In this document: positions 19,587 to 30,000 of the stretch, piece by piece
Numbering within the stretch: the first letter of the stretch is position 1
How the letters are laid out: the number at the start of each line of letters is the position of its first letter
Source of the DNA: Nitrospira sp.
GTDB lineage: Bacteria; Nitrospirota; Nitrospiria; Nitrospirales; Nitrospiraceae
Direction: 5' to 3'
DNA length: 64,000 nt
Assembly: GCA_020853775.1 (NCBI GenBank)
Contig: JADYYH010000008.1
Span: 1 to 64,000, forward strand
Made by a program: the position numbers and the translations under genes
Notes under the pieces: generated by a model
Seen by the model: the letters and a program-made list of their open reading frames with translations, nothing else
The model's database searches: none
What the model was told of the DNA's origin: nothing

Positions 19587-21203
19587 TTAGAAGTAGAGCT
19601 GGTATTGCACATTGATGCGATTTTCTACGAGATTCTGTCCAAAGCCTGGCAGGCTTTCGAACGGATAGCGGTCCGGGGCGCGTCCGCCGCTGCCCTGCGT
19701 GATATTGGAGTAGTCGATGACGAGACGGTTATTGTAGGTGCCGTCGAAGCTATAGCTGACGGCGGCTCCAAACTCCTTCGTGAGGTCCTGTTTTTGTTTT
19801 GTCGAAGGATCCATCACTCCATATCGGACGGCCACTTCGAGTTTGCGGGGAATGACATATTTCCCCAGCTGCGCGTACCAGCCCCAGGCTTGACCGAGGC
19901 TGACCGGCGGGCCTAGCACTACGGCGGTTGCCGGGTCGAACGGAATGGTGCCGGCATCGGTATTGCGCACCCGCTGGTGCCGGAAATAGCCTTCCGCTTG
20001 GATCGACCAGCCCTGGTACTTCGCAATGAAGTCTGTTTCGTAGGTCTGGAAGTCGTAGACGCCGCCGCCCAGCAGCCGGCCGTTGCCGTTCTTGGCGACG
20101 GCCTGGCGGTAGGCCCGGTCGACAATGTCGGAGCGAATCGAGCTGGAGTAGTTTTGCGCCGGGTTGTAGGCATAGCCGAAGGCAATCGCGACTTGCGGGG
20201 CACGCGAGTTCAGGATGTCGCCTTGGCCGTATCCAGGATTGCCGGAGATTTTGTAGAGCAGCCGGGCTGTGTACATCATTTCGCTGGTGAAGAGGCGGGT
20301 ATCGTAGTTAAACGTTCGGCGTTGAGCGTTGGGGAGGCTTGCGTTGGTGGGGAGCGCTTGGCTGATGGCCGTGCCTTCCCGGGCAAGATTGGTTCCGGCG
20401 CCGTTCCAGATGCCGATGGCATAGTTGAGCTTGTAGTGATCTTCGTCGCTGAGGATACTGATGCCGATATCGCGGCTGTTGATGAGGTTGGCCGCGAAGG
20501 CGTTTTGCACGCGCATGTTGTCGGCAAACGTCGCCGTCGCGATTGAGCTGATTTGCGAGCGGTTGAACCACACGCGCTGTTGTCCGATTTGAACGGTTGC
20601 GAGAGGAATGTGCCAGGACGCGATGTAGGCATCGAGCAGCCTGGCGGTTCCGCTGGTGCCCTCTTGGTTCCAGGTCGTCTGATCGAGTGCCCAGGAGAAA
20701 TTGTAGCGGATGTCTGGATCGAATACGTAGCCGAGGAATTGGAGCCGCGCGCGGGGCACGGAAAATTCGCTGCTGTTGCTCTGGTGGCGTACGGCCCGAT
20801 ATTCGGCTTGGCCGCCCAGGATTTCCGGGTTGCGCGAATCGCCGATCGATCCCCAGGCCGCATTGTAGGTGCGATAGCTGTAGCGAACTTGAGTGAGCAG
20901 CCGGAGCTTCAAAAAGAACTTCTCGCCGACGCGGATGTTGAGGCCGTTGTTGACGTCGATGTTGAAGTTCGGCTTGGAAAGCCGCTCTTTCGTTTCGATG
21001 ACTTTGAGCCCTTTATCGTATTCCTCTTGGGTGATGAGTCCCTTCAGGTAGAGATACTTCAGGCCTGGGTCTTCGCCGGAATAATACTCCCACTTCCCAT
21101 CTTTCTTGACGAGCTGGCCTTCCTCGACGGCGTGCGCGGGCACTACGCCAGCTAGCAAGGCAACTCCTATTAGGATATGTGTCAATAACCGGGACCTTCT
21201 CAT
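19587..21203 (-). CDS. Outer-membrane porin (OprO/OprP-like), left-arm copy
   Basis: About 538 aa. The ATG at 21203 is preferred to 21224 because AAGGGGA sits at normal spacing. A signal peptide ends PAHAVEEG. The mature start carries a short module (KKDGKWEYYSG, LITQEEYDKGLKV) that recurs in the porin at 24585. The rest shows alternating amphipathic strands and ends with aromatic Phe (NVQYQLYF), the usual barrel end signal. It resembles phosphate- or oxyanion-selective porins. It begins the leftward arm and is followed 40 bases on by the ModA-like gene. Confidence 0.85.
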   Translation of the reverse strand: MRRSRLLTHILIGVALLAGVVPAHAVEEGQLVKKDGKWEYYSGEDPGLKYLYLKGLITQEEYDKGLKVIETKERLSKPNFNIDVNNGLNIRVGEKFFLKLRLLTQVRYSYRTYNAAWGSIGDSRNPEILGGQAEYRAVRHQSNSSEFSVPRARLQFLGYVFDPDIRYNFSWALDQTTWNQEGTSGTARLLDAYIASWHIPLATVQIGQQRVWFNRSQISSIATATFADNMRVQNAFAANLINSRDIGISILSDEDHYKLNYAIGIWNGAGTNLAREGTAISQALPTNASLPNAQRRTFNYDTRLFTSEMMYTARLLYKISGNPGYGQGDILNSRAPQVAIAFGYAYNPAQNYSSSIRSDIVDRAYRQAVAKNGNGRLLGGGVYDFQTYETDFIAKYQGWSIQAEGYFRHQRVRNTDAGTIPFDPATAVVLGPPVSLGQAWGWYAQLGKYVIPRKLEVAVRYGVMDPSTKQKQDLTKEFGAAVSYSFDGTYNNRLVIDYSNITQGSGGRAPDRYPFESLPGFGQNLVENRINVQYQLYF

Positions 21204-21721
21204 CTCGCTTCCCCTTCGTCTCATCGGAACTTCCGGTCGTGCGGTCAGTTCGCGGTGTGCATGAACAACTGTGTCGGTGGCGCGCGTCCAGTGATCTGGA
21301 CTGGCTGGCGTTTAGTCTGAGCATCGACAGCAATGCGAGGCGGTCATCGGTGGCTTAGTGAAATGTTCCCTTTCGCTCGATCGGCGCACTCGTCGAATCG
21401 AGGATGATGAGTTCGATGGATCCAAGGGGGATTTTCCGGCTGGTATTTTGGAGAGCGTCATCGGCGTTCGTTGAAAGATTTCTACGGGGTTTCTAATGCA
21501 ATGTCTTGGCAATACACAATGTTCATAAAGCCGATCATGATTGAGTGATAGTTAAATACAGTAAATGGAGCTACATCGTCAACAATATGGATATAAGTAA
21601 GAAAGAGATGAGGAGGCTCGGTGATCGTAGCTATAAGCCTGTAGCGATAAGCTCCATATAAAATCTATGTTAATGTATTTCATAGTTGACATATGGAATA
21701 TATTGTTGCTATTTGTTTTTC
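21204..21721. promoter_or_regulatory. Divergent control region of the transport locus
   Basis: About 518 bases between the left-arm porin and the regulator gene; from about 21480 it is clearly AT-rich compared with its surroundings. It contains ATATGGA at 21585-21591 and 21691-21697 and its reverse complement TCCATAT at 21653-21659. It also has an 8-bp inverted pair ATGGAGCT (21565-21572) / AGCTCCAT (21650-21657), and a direct repeat GTAGCTATAAGC (21627-21638) / GTAGCGATAAGC (21641-21652). A perfect -35-like TTGACA is at 21686-21691. The repeats are candidate operators for the regulator encoded at 21722. Confidence 0.55.
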
Positions 21722-22906
21722 ATGGCGAAACGAAAGTCTTCTTCTAATGTTCCTACTTCCTGTCTGAATCGTCTCAAGGAGGTCCGTACAGCCAGAGGAC
21801 TCTCGCAGGGAGAGTTGGCGGCTCGGGCACACGTGACTCGTCAGGCCATTTCATCGATTGAAGCCAATCGATACCTCCCCACTACGGTTGTGGCGCTCCA
21901 ACTTGCGCAGGTGTTGAACACGTCGGTCGAAGAGCTATTTTCTCTGCAATCCGCTGGAGAAGTGATTGAGGCCGGGTTGATCGATGTACTGAAACCGATG
22001 TCTTCTACGGATCCACTCCCTCGAGTGAAGGTGGTGAAGGTGAATGGTCGATATCTGGCTCGACCGGTAACGGGGCTCGGCGAAGTGTTGAATTATACGG
22101 TTGCGGCCGATGGATTTCTTGAATCGCGGGAGGCGAGTCGGCGCGGACGTTCGGACCGGCCTGTCGTGCAGGTGCGGCTCTCACGCGATCGGCAGGCCAT
22201 CGAGCAAGAGATTGCGGTCGCGGGGTGCGATCCAGCAATTTTTCTGGCAGGTGAACATCTTCGCCGGCGGAAGGATAGCACGAGTGTGGTCGGCTGGACG
22301 ATGGGGAGTATGGCCGCGCTCCAGGCCTTGCAGCGGGGCGAGGTGCATGTGGCGGGGATTCATTTGACGGACGATTCGACGGGCGAGAGTAATTTGCCGT
22401 TCCTCCGCCGCCATGTGAAGGCGAGCGCCTATGAGGTGATTACGTTTGCGACGTGGGAAGAAGGATTAGTCGTCCGTCCGGGCAATCCCAAGCAGATTCG
22501 GTCGGTCGCCGATCTCCTGGGCGACGATGTGACGATAGTCAATCGGGAAGAGGGGGCCGGCGCGCGTTTGCTGCTCGATCAGCGGCTGCGGGGCGCAGGG
22601 CTCGCCGGGTCGCAGATACGGGGCTACGATCGTACGGCGGCCTCTCATCTCCATGTTGCCCGGTTGGTCTCGGAAGGACAAGCGGATGCAGGCTTGGGAA
22701 TCAGGTCTGCCGCGCAATCCTACGGTCTCGAATTTATTCCACTGCAATCAGCGCGCTACGATCTGGTGGTGCCGAAAGCCTATCTCTCCAGCCATCCGTC
22801 TTTGACTCATCTCTTCGATACATTGGCCAGCCGGCCGTTCAGGTCAGAGATTGCCGCGATCGGCGGGTACGACACGACCGAGACGGGCAAGCTCCAGGCT
22901 TTGTAA
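21722..22906 (+). CDS. XRE-type helix-turn-helix regulator fused to a periplasmic-binding-protein-like sensor domain
   Basis: About 394 aa. The first in-frame ATG is 21722; a longer TTG reading from 21686 coincides with a promoter-like TTGACA and is less likely. No Shine-Dalgarno site precedes 21722. Residues 10-65 are an XRE helix-turn-helix (RGLSQGELAARAHVTRQAIS). Residues from about 120 on resemble the type-2 periplasmic-binding fold used as a ligand sensor (COG1910 molybdate-binding domain type): GWTMGSMAALQALQRGEVHV, HLTDDSTGESN, NREEGAGARLLLDQRL, GQADAGLGIRSAAQ. It probably senses an oxyanion or small ligand in the cytoplasm and controls the two divergent arms. No classical ModE is present in the window. 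Confidence 0.88.
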   Translation: MAKRKSSSNVPTSCLNRLKEVRTARGLSQGELAARAHVTRQAISSIEANRYLPTTVVALQLAQVLNTSVEELFSLQSAGEVIEAGLIDVLKPMSSTDPLPRVKVVKVNGRYLARPVTGLGEVLNYTVAADGFLESREASRRGRSDRPVVQVRLSRDRQAIEQEIAVAGCDPAIFLAGEHLRRRKDSTSVVGWTMGSMAALQALQRGEVHVAGIHLTDDSTGESNLPFLRRHVKASAYEVITFATWEEGLVVRPGNPKQIRSVADLLGDDVTIVNREEGAGARLLLDQRLRGAGLAGSQIRGYDRTAASHLHVARLVSEGQADAGLGIRSAAQSYGLEFIPLQSARYDLVVPKAYLSSHPSLTHLFDTLASRPFRSEIAAIGGYDTTETGKLQAL

Positions 22907-22925
22907 TGATGAGGGTAGAAATTTC

Positions 22926-23798
22926 ATGACGGTTCAATGGATGCGTGCCGCAACGGTGGGCATGTGTGTGTCGGTCGGCGCGCTCGCGGCGATGGTGAGT
23001 TGCGCGTCGATCTCGAGTCCGGTTCGAGGGGCTCAAAATACTCAGGTGCTAGTTATCGCTACATCGCCGGCAGTGGAAGAGGCGATGCGGCAATTGGGCC
23101 AGGCGTTCGAGTCACGTCATCCGGGTGTGCGCGTGCAGCTGTCGGTCGGTACGTCGCTCGATCTTCGGCGGACCGTTGCTGGAATGGAGAATCGAGGCAA
23201 GTTCTTTATCGGCTCAGGGCCCATTCATCTGGTGGCGCCCGGTGGCGATGAGGTCATCACCCGCATGGAGCAAAAATATTATCTGCTGCCGGAAGCGAAA
23301 GCCCTGTATGCGACGGAACGGCTGGTGCTGGTGGTCCCGGAATCGTTGAGCGAGGCTCCTGAATCGTTCGAGGCCTTGGCCACGATGCCCGCCGTGCGGA
23401 TTGCGATTGCCGATCAGCGGACGCGATTGGGTGTGGAAACCAGCCGGCTGCTGTCTGCGTTGGGTCTTCAGCGTGTGGAGGAGGCTCGCATCGATCTGGC
23501 CAATGATTCGGCGGGGATTTTGGATCATCTGCTAAGCGGGCAGGCCGATGTCGGCATTCTGTTCGGTCAGGATGCCGCGCGGGTCCAGCAGCGGGTGCGA
23601 GTCGTGGCTACGGCTCCGACCGATTTGTATAAGCCGATTCCACATTTCATTGCCATGGAGCGGTATTGCCCAAATCGTCCGCTCTGCGAAGAGTTTTTGC
23701 GGTTTGTCACGAGTCCGGATGGGCAGTCGGTCGTGAAGCGGTTGGGGTATGGACCGGGTGTAGCGCCTGAGTCCCCGGTACGCGTGTTTATCCCCTGA
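22926..23798 (+). CDS. ModA/TupA-like substrate-binding protein, possibly a lipoprotein
   Basis: 290 aa from the ATG at 22926, with a GAGGG site upstream; a longer frame from 22851 would overlap the regulator. The signal peptide contains a lipobox-like AAMVSC. The body is a ModA-like fold: VLVIATSPAVEEAMRQLGQA, LYATERLVLVVPES, VRIAIADQRTRLGVETSRLL, LSGQADVGILFGQDAARVQ. A central segment differs from classical ModA (PIHLVAPGGDEV), so the ligand may not be molybdate. It is the right-arm counterpart of the protein at 18722. Confidence 0.8.
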   Translation: MTVQWMRAATVGMCVSVGALAAMVSCASISSPVRGAQNTQVLVIATSPAVEEAMRQLGQAFESRHPGVRVQLSVGTSLDLRRTVAGMENRGKFFIGSGPIHLVAPGGDEVITRMEQKYYLLPEAKALYATERLVLVVPESLSEAPESFEALATMPAVRIAIADQRTRLGVETSRLLSALGLQRVEEARIDLANDSAGILDHLLSGQADVGILFGQDAARVQQRVRVVATAPTDLYKPIPHFIAMERYCPNRPLCEEFLRFVTSPDGQSVVKRLGYGPGVAPESPVRVFIP

Positions 23799-23852
23799 GT
23801 GGGCGGTCGGCCAAGGGGAAGGCGTCTTTATAGGTATGAACGGAGAGGGCGT

Positions 23853-24515
23853 ATGCGTCATCGATATTGTGCCGTTGTATTCTGGCGAATGGTGCTTTGT
23901 GCGGTCGTTATGGGGTTGTCCTCCTCCTGTGCGCGGTTGCCGTACACCACCAGCGTTGTGCATGACGATGCTCGTGTAGTTGTTGCGCTTCAGCAGGAAA
24001 TTGAAGCGGCCGGCTATTCGCATCCGATGAAGCTGACGCCGGCGGAAGTGACGGACATTTTGCAGGGGTTCTCATTCCGGCCCAAGCAGCGCATGCCGTT
24101 GCGCTGGTTTGCTGAAGAAAATCCTCCCAAGCCGGTGTTTCGCCCGGATGAATTGGAGGTATTGGCAGGACGGCTCTCGGAAGGATTGCGCGCGGCCGGA
24201 CCGGAAGAACGGGTGCATTTCGAGCTCCGGGCGCCGGGTCTCAATCCCAGTGTGCGCCGCGATGTTGTCGGCGGATGGGTGGCGGTCCGTGACCCCTATC
24301 TATACGTGACGCTGGAATATGTACATGTGCAGATTCCGACGAGAACCGCGGATCTCTACGATTACAACTATCCCACTCCGCCACCGCCGCCTGCTGAGTA
24401 TCTGCTGTACTTTGAGCCTGGCCGCTTTTGGACGGTCGATCGGAAGGGCCTGTCGGCGCTGGACTATCGTGCATTCCTGAAAGCGCCGAAAGTCGGATCG
24501 TCTCCGGGGCCGTAG
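23853..24515 (+). CDS. Lipoprotein of unknown family, paralogue of 18012-18725
   Basis: 220 aa. The ATG at 23853 follows GGAGAGG. A lipoprotein signal (AVVMGLSSSC) is followed by a body sharing segments with the left-arm lipoprotein: LTPAEVTDILQGFSF, FRPDELEVLAGRLSEGL, EERVHFELRAPG, VVGGWVAVRDPYLYVTLEYV, and a C-terminal AEYLLYFEPG. A Tyr/Pro-rich stretch (YDYNYPTPPPPPAEY) lies near the C-terminus. I do not recognise a named family. It lies between the binding protein and the porin, as expected for an accessory of the same uptake module. Confidence 0.75.
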   Translation: MRHRYCAVVFWRMVLCAVVMGLSSSCARLPYTTSVVHDDARVVVALQQEIEAAGYSHPMKLTPAEVTDILQGFSFRPKQRMPLRWFAEENPPKPVFRPDELEVLAGRLSEGLRAAGPEERVHFELRAPGLNPSVRRDVVGGWVAVRDPYLYVTLEYVHVQIPTRTADLYDYNYPTPPPPPAEYLLYFEPGRFWTVDRKGLSALDYRAFLKAPKVGSSPGP

Positions 24516-24584
24516 CCTTCATCTCCCTCGTTGTTGTCTGTCACGCGCTATCTTCTATTGAGGTCGTTTGAGGAGATCATGGCC

Positions 24585-26300
24585 ATGTTGTCTCGCCTTC
24601 GATGGTGTGTTGCCGGCTGTATGGTTTTGCTGGGGCTCTGTCTGGGGCCGGCTTGGGCTGCGGATACGGGGAAGCTTGTCGAAAAAGACGGGCGGTATGT
24701 CTTTGTGGAGAGTATGGATCCGGCCACCAAGCTGCTGTTGCAGCGGGCTGTCACGCAGGGCACGATCACGCAGGAGGAGTACGATCACGTCGTCAAGGAA
24801 TCGCAGGCGCGCACCTATCTTTTACAGCCAAGCTTTAAGGCTTGGTACGACCGCGGGTTTAACTTCTCGATGAACGACAACGATTTCTTCCTCAAAATCC
24901 GCGGCCGGTTTGCCGCGCGATTTACCCAGCGCTATCGCAATGAAGCCTATCGGAATTCCGGAGACTCGAAGAACTTTCCTGAATTGTTGGGGGTGTTTGG
25001 CGATTACCGGGCGTCCAGGTCCGGCGAGGAGGCCTCGACCTTCAATTTGCGGACGGCCAGAATTTATTTCATGGGGCATCTGTTCAACCCGGATTTCAAA
25101 TATTACATTCAGCTGGCGGGAGAGACCGCGGAGAATGCTCAAGCGCCTGGCGCGCTATCCGTCTTCGACATGAATGTCTCTAGCACGCACATTCCCTGGC
25201 TGAATGTACAGGTGGGGCAATACAAGGTGTACTTCAGCCGGTCGCAGATCAATTCGACGGCCTCCATGCAGTTCGCCACGCGCGCGCTGGCGATGGATGC
25301 GTTTACAGCGAATGGGCTCAACCGGCGCGATGTCGGCATCACGATCATGAACGACGAAGAGATTTATCCGGTGACCTATTACCTGGGTGTCTTCAACGGT
25401 GCTGGCCCGTTGGTGAACCGGTTTGCGCAATTTTCCAGTGAGGAGCCGACACTGGGATGTCCTGGCGGGCAGACCGGCGGCAACCCCTTTCCATCTCCGT
25501 CCGGATGTCCGACGAATCAACGGAGTTTGAATGCCAATCTGCGCAGCAACGTGAATCAGCTCATGTATGTTGCCCGGCTCCAGGCCAATCTGATGGGGCG
25601 GGCAGGGTATGGCGAAGGCGACATGGCCTATTCCGAAACGCCGCAGCTGGCGGTCGGCGGTGCGTACGCCTATAACCCCTCCATCGACACCAGCACGAAT
25701 AACGCCTTTGTCGGGATCGATTTGGCCAATCTCAGCGTCCGGCGCCAACTCGCCGCGCTCGGCAACGGGCGGATGTTGGGACAGGGGGTAGTCGATTTTT
25801 CTACCTGGACGCTGGATTCTGTCTTCAAGTACCGTGGATTCTCGCTGCAGGCCGAGTACTGGTTCCGGAATGTGATCAGGCATAACAAGGAATTGCCCTG
25901 CATGCAGACGGCGGTGGTGGGGGGGCCTTGTACGGTCTTCGCGCCGGGCCAGTTTGGGAATTCCATTGGGTGGTACGTGCAGTCTGGCTACTATCTGATC
26001 CCACGGAAAGTGGAAGTGGCGGCGCGGTATGCCTGGTGGGATCCGGATACGCGGTCGGGCGGCGATCTGATCAAGGAAGTCGATCTGTCGTTGAACTGGT
26101 TTCTTGGCGGGACTTACGATCACCAGATCATGCTGACCTACAGCAATACCGCGATGGGGCAAGGCGGGTTTGCGATTGGGCGCAGCGCGCCGCTGCCGGC
26201 CGTTGGGGCAACGTTCCCATCCGGGACAGTGCCGCTCGATGCGCGCGCGGGCACGCTGATTGAAAATGCGGTGCGCATCAATTATCAAATCTTCTTTTAA
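24585..26300 (+). CDS. Outer-membrane porin (OprO/OprP-like), right-arm copy
   Basis: About 571 aa. AGGAG at 24571-24575 gives good spacing to the ATG at 24585; the ATG at 24579 and a longer frame from 24531 are alternatives. The signal peptide ends PAWAADTG. The mature N-terminus repeats the module of the left-arm porin (VEKDGRYVF, TITQEEYDHVVKES) and continues FFLKIRGRFAARFTQRYR, FNLRTARIYFMGHLFNPDF, with a C-terminal NYQIFF barrel signal. A Cys-containing insertion near residues 285-310 (GCPGGQTGGNPFPSP) is absent from the other copy. Probable anion-selective trimeric porin. Confidence 0.86.
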   Translation: MLSRLRWCVAGCMVLLGLCLGPAWAADTGKLVEKDGRYVFVESMDPATKLLLQRAVTQGTITQEEYDHVVKESQARTYLLQPSFKAWYDRGFNFSMNDNDFFLKIRGRFAARFTQRYRNEAYRNSGDSKNFPELLGVFGDYRASRSGEEASTFNLRTARIYFMGHLFNPDFKYYIQLAGETAENAQAPGALSVFDMNVSSTHIPWLNVQVGQYKVYFSRSQINSTASMQFATRALAMDAFTANGLNRRDVGITIMNDEEIYPVTYYLGVFNGAGPLVNRFAQFSSEEPTLGCPGGQTGGNPFPSPSGCPTNQRSLNANLRSNVNQLMYVARLQANLMGRAGYGEGDMAYSETPQLAVGGAYAYNPSIDTSTNNAFVGIDLANLSVRRQLAALGNGRMLGQGVVDFSTWTLDSVFKYRGFSLQAEYWFRNVIRHNKELPCMQTAVVGGPCTVFAPGQFGNSIGWYVQSGYYLIPRKVEVAARYAWWDPDTRSGGDLIKEVDLSLNWFLGGTYDHQIMLTYSNTAMGQGGFAIGRSAPLPAVGATFPSGTVPLDARAGTLIENAVRINYQIFF

Positions 26301-26312
26301 GGAGCAGGCGAG

Positions 26313-27074
26313 ATGCTTCGAATTATTGCCATCATCTGTGCGTGTGTGTTCTCGGGCGTGAGCCTGGCCGGCGCCGCGGAGGTTTCAATCGCGGCGGCAT
26401 CGGACCTGAATTTCGCGTTCAAGGAACTCGTCGTCGAGTATGAAAAGGCCACGGGTAATCATGTGAAACTGTCGTTGGGATCATCGGGAAACTTTTATGC
26501 GCAGATCCAGAACGGCGCGCCGTTCGATCTCTATTTCTCCGCCGACATCGGGTATCCCAAGAAGCTGGAAGAGGCGGGGCTGACGGTGCCGGGCTCGCTC
26601 TATCGCTACGCGGTGGGGAGGATTGTGTTGTGGGCCGGTACGGCATCGCGCCTTGATGTCTCCAAGGGACTCGATGTGTTGCGGGAGCCTGGGATCAGGA
26701 AGATCGCAATTGCCAATCCCAAGCATGCGCCCTATGGCCGCGCGGCGGTGGCGGCGATGGAATCGTTCCATGTCTATGAGGCAGTGAAAGAGAAGTTGAT
26801 TTTGGGAGAGAATATTTCGCAAGCGGCGCAATTCATTGAATCCGGCGCCTGCGAGATCGGCATCGTCGCGCTGTCGTTGGCGCTGTCTCCCGCGATGGCC
26901 GACAAAGGAACCTACTGGGAGATTCCATCCGACGCGTATCCTCCGCTGGAGCAGGGGGCGGTGATTCTCAAACAGTCCAAGAACCAGGATGCTGCCGGGC
27001 GTTTCCTGGAGTTTTTGAAAGGCTCGAAGGGGCAGGACATCATGAGGCGATATGGATTTACGTTACCCGAGTAA
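26313..27074 (+). CDS. modA: Molybdate ABC transporter substrate-binding protein ModA
   Basis: 253 aa, preceded by AGGAG. The signal peptide ends AGAAEV. Classical ModA segments follow: IAAASDLNFAFKELVVEYEK, LSLGSSGNFYAQIQNGAPFD, FSADIGYPKKLEEAGL, IANPKHAPYGRAAVAAM and the C-terminal FLEFLKGSKGQDIMRRYGF. It is the best candidate partner of ModB and ModC encoded downstream in the same direction. It binds molybdate or tungstate in the periplasm. Confidence 0.93.
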   Translation: MLRIIAIICACVFSGVSLAGAAEVSIAAASDLNFAFKELVVEYEKATGNHVKLSLGSSGNFYAQIQNGAPFDLYFSADIGYPKKLEEAGLTVPGSLYRYAVGRIVLWAGTASRLDVSKGLDVLREPGIRKIAIANPKHAPYGRAAVAAMESFHVYEAVKEKLILGENISQAAQFIESGACEIGIVALSLALSPAMADKGTYWEIPSDAYPPLEQGAVILKQSKNQDAAGRFLEFLKGSKGQDIMRRYGFTLPE

Positions 27075-30000
27075 GGCGATCCGTCATACGGTCCGCGCGG
27101 TGTCGATGGCGGGGCTGTTGTGTCTAAGCGCCGGATGCTCCGATGCGGTCACGATGGTGCGTGAGACGGAGACCGGCGGCGTGGTCAGCTATCTGTTTAA
27201 AGAGGAGCGCGGCGGACCGATGGGGTCGCCGCATCGGAAAGAGGCGTTGAACGCGATGGAGAAAAAGTGCCCGTCCGGCTATGCCGCGGTGAAAGAAGGG
27301 GAGCTTCAAGGGTACGGCAGCATGTCCAGCGTAGAGGGCCAAGAGGGGGACATCACCGGCCGGCGCTGGGGGATACAGTTCACATGCAAATAGGCCTGAC
27401 GCACTTGCAGTGGGCGGCTCGTTGTTTGAGCGTGAGCGCACTGCTGATTACCGGAGCGGTGGCAGTGGCCGACGAGGGGGTGTCGCCTCTGCGCCATCGC
27501 GCGGAGACGGCTTCTCTTGAGCGATCTTGCCATGTGCCGAGCCAGGATTCATCCACGACTGAGCAGTTTGATGGGGTGCAGATCGAAACGTCCGACCTCG
27601 CGTTGTACGAGCAATTCTTCGATGCTATTTTGCGGGCGCCGCTTGTTCAACGAATCGATCATCCGCAGGTCGATCGCTTGCGTGGGTATTGTTACCGGAA
27701 GGTCTTCATCGTCGTGCGCCAGGATCTTCGCACGCCTCGGCCCACTGGCTGGGTGCAACTCAATTTCACCGTTTCAAATGTTGCGGCAGTGCAAGAGGAA
27801 TTGGAGCAGGCCTATCGCGCTTCTTCCGTCTATCAGTTGGGGGAAGAGGCGCGCGGCCAAATCGTCCGGTTTCGGGTGAAGTCGGATGTGATGCGAGGCG
27901 GCCGGAGAGTCGCTCGCTTCGAAGTGGCGGGGCCCGAGGGATTCATGATCGGGTTCGATCAGGAGAAGTCGTAAGGGGGTTGTTCGATTCACGTGTCGAA
28001 GCAGGTGCCTAGTTCACTCATCGATAGTTGAAATGGTTCAACTGTCTTATCAAGGAGGGGTCCAATGAAGCTCAGTGCAAGAAATCAATTCCAAGGAGCC
28101 GTGACGAAGATTACCGAAGGCCAAGCGATGGCTGAGGTTACGGCGAAAGTCGGCACTCTTGAATTTGTGGCCGCCATTACCGAAGGATCGGTCAAGAATA
28201 TGGGCTTGAAAGTTGGCGACTCGGTCACGGTGTATGTGAAGGCCACGGAAGTGATGATCGGTAAATAGGGTGCGTTGACATTCCGGATCGCGTCTTTCTA
28301 CCAGTCCTATCATTGCGCCGGAGCCGGTCGACTCCGGCGCGCTTGACCATGACGACGGCGCGGGTGGTTCTGTGAACTGGATTGCGATTTGGGTAACCTT
28401 CAAGCTGGCGAGTCTCACGGCCGCCGCGTTATTGGTGATTGGATTGCCGATTGCCTACTGGCTGGCCTATTCCAGCTGGCGATGGAAGTTTATCGTTGAG
28501 TCGATTGTCGCACTGCCGCTGGTGCTCCCGCCGACTGTGCTGGGGTTTTATATTCTCGTGGCCATTGGTCCGCATAGTCCGATCGGCCGGTTTTATACGG
28601 ATCTCGTCGGCCATCCGCTGCCGTTTACGTTTGAGGGCCTGCTTCTCGCGTCGATCTTGTACAGCCTCCCGTTTGCCGTCCAGCCGTTCGCCACGGCGTT
28701 TGAACAGGTCGACCGGACGTTGATCGAAGCCTCGTGGACGTTGGGGCTGTCGAAGGCGAAGACGTTCTTCAAGCTCATTCTGCCGTTGTCGACAGCGGGG
28801 CTTATTACCGGCGCGGTGTTAAGCTTTGCCCATACGCTGGGAGAGTTTGGGGTGGTGTTGATGGTGGGCGGCAATATCGAAGGGGTGACGCGCACGGTCT
28901 CTATCGATATTTACGATGAGGTGCAGGCGCTCAATTATGCCGGTGCGGCCAAGACGGCCGCGTTTCTTCTGGTCATTTCCTATCTCGTCCTGCTGTTGGT
29001 CTATGCCATGAATCGAAAGGTCTGGGCGGTATGGCCGCAGAAATGATTGTCGACGTCACGAAGACGTTTCCCGGTCGAAAGTCTATTCACGCCAGCTTGC
29101 GTTATCCGGTTGCGTCCTCGACGGTCTTGATTCTGTTCGGTCCATCCGGTTCAGGCAAGACGACGGTTTTGCGCTCGATGGCAGGTCTGGAGCGGCCCGA
29201 GGCCGGCAGGATTCAGTTTCTCTCCCGAGTCTGGCTGGATACGGACTTGCGTATCAACGTGCCGCCGCAAGACCGGCAGATCGGCTATATGGCGCAAAAC
29301 TACGCATTGTTCCCCAATTACTCCGTAGCCGGAAACATTGCGTATGGATTGGAGGATCTCACGCTGACGGAGCGGCAGCAGCGAGTGCGGGAGATGGTCG
29401 AGCTGTTTCAGTTGACCGGATTGGAAGAGGCGAAACCGCGTGAACTGTCAGGAGGCCAGCAGCAACGGGTGGCGCTGGCTCGCGCCGTGGCGCCCCGGCC
29501 GCAGTTGTTGCTGCTGGATGAGCCGCTCTCCGCGTTGGACGCGCCGACTCGGTTGCAGCTCCGTGGTGAGCTGAGAAGTCTGTTGAAACAATTGGCGCTG
29601 CCGTCGATCATTGTGACGCACGACTGGGCCGAAGCCTTGACGCTGGGCGATATGATGGCGGTGATGAGTGATGGGGCGGTCCTCCAAATGGGGACGCCTC
29701 AAGAAGTGTTCTGCCGGCCGGTGAATGCGGATGTCGCCAGAGTGGTCGGTGTTGAAACAGTGGTGCAGGGCACATTGGTCGATGCCCGGGAAGGGCTGGC
29801 GACGGTGCGAGTAGGAGCGGTCTCTCTGACAGCGGTGGTCGAGGCGACTGCCGGGGCAGAAGTGTTCGTGTGCATCAGGGCAGAAGATGTGACACTCGAA
29901 CTCGCGGGGGCCGGTCCCACCAGCGCCCGGAATCATCTCCAAGGAACCGTGAGCGCGATTGCTTCGCTTGGAGCTCTGGCGAGGGTCACGATCGAGTGTG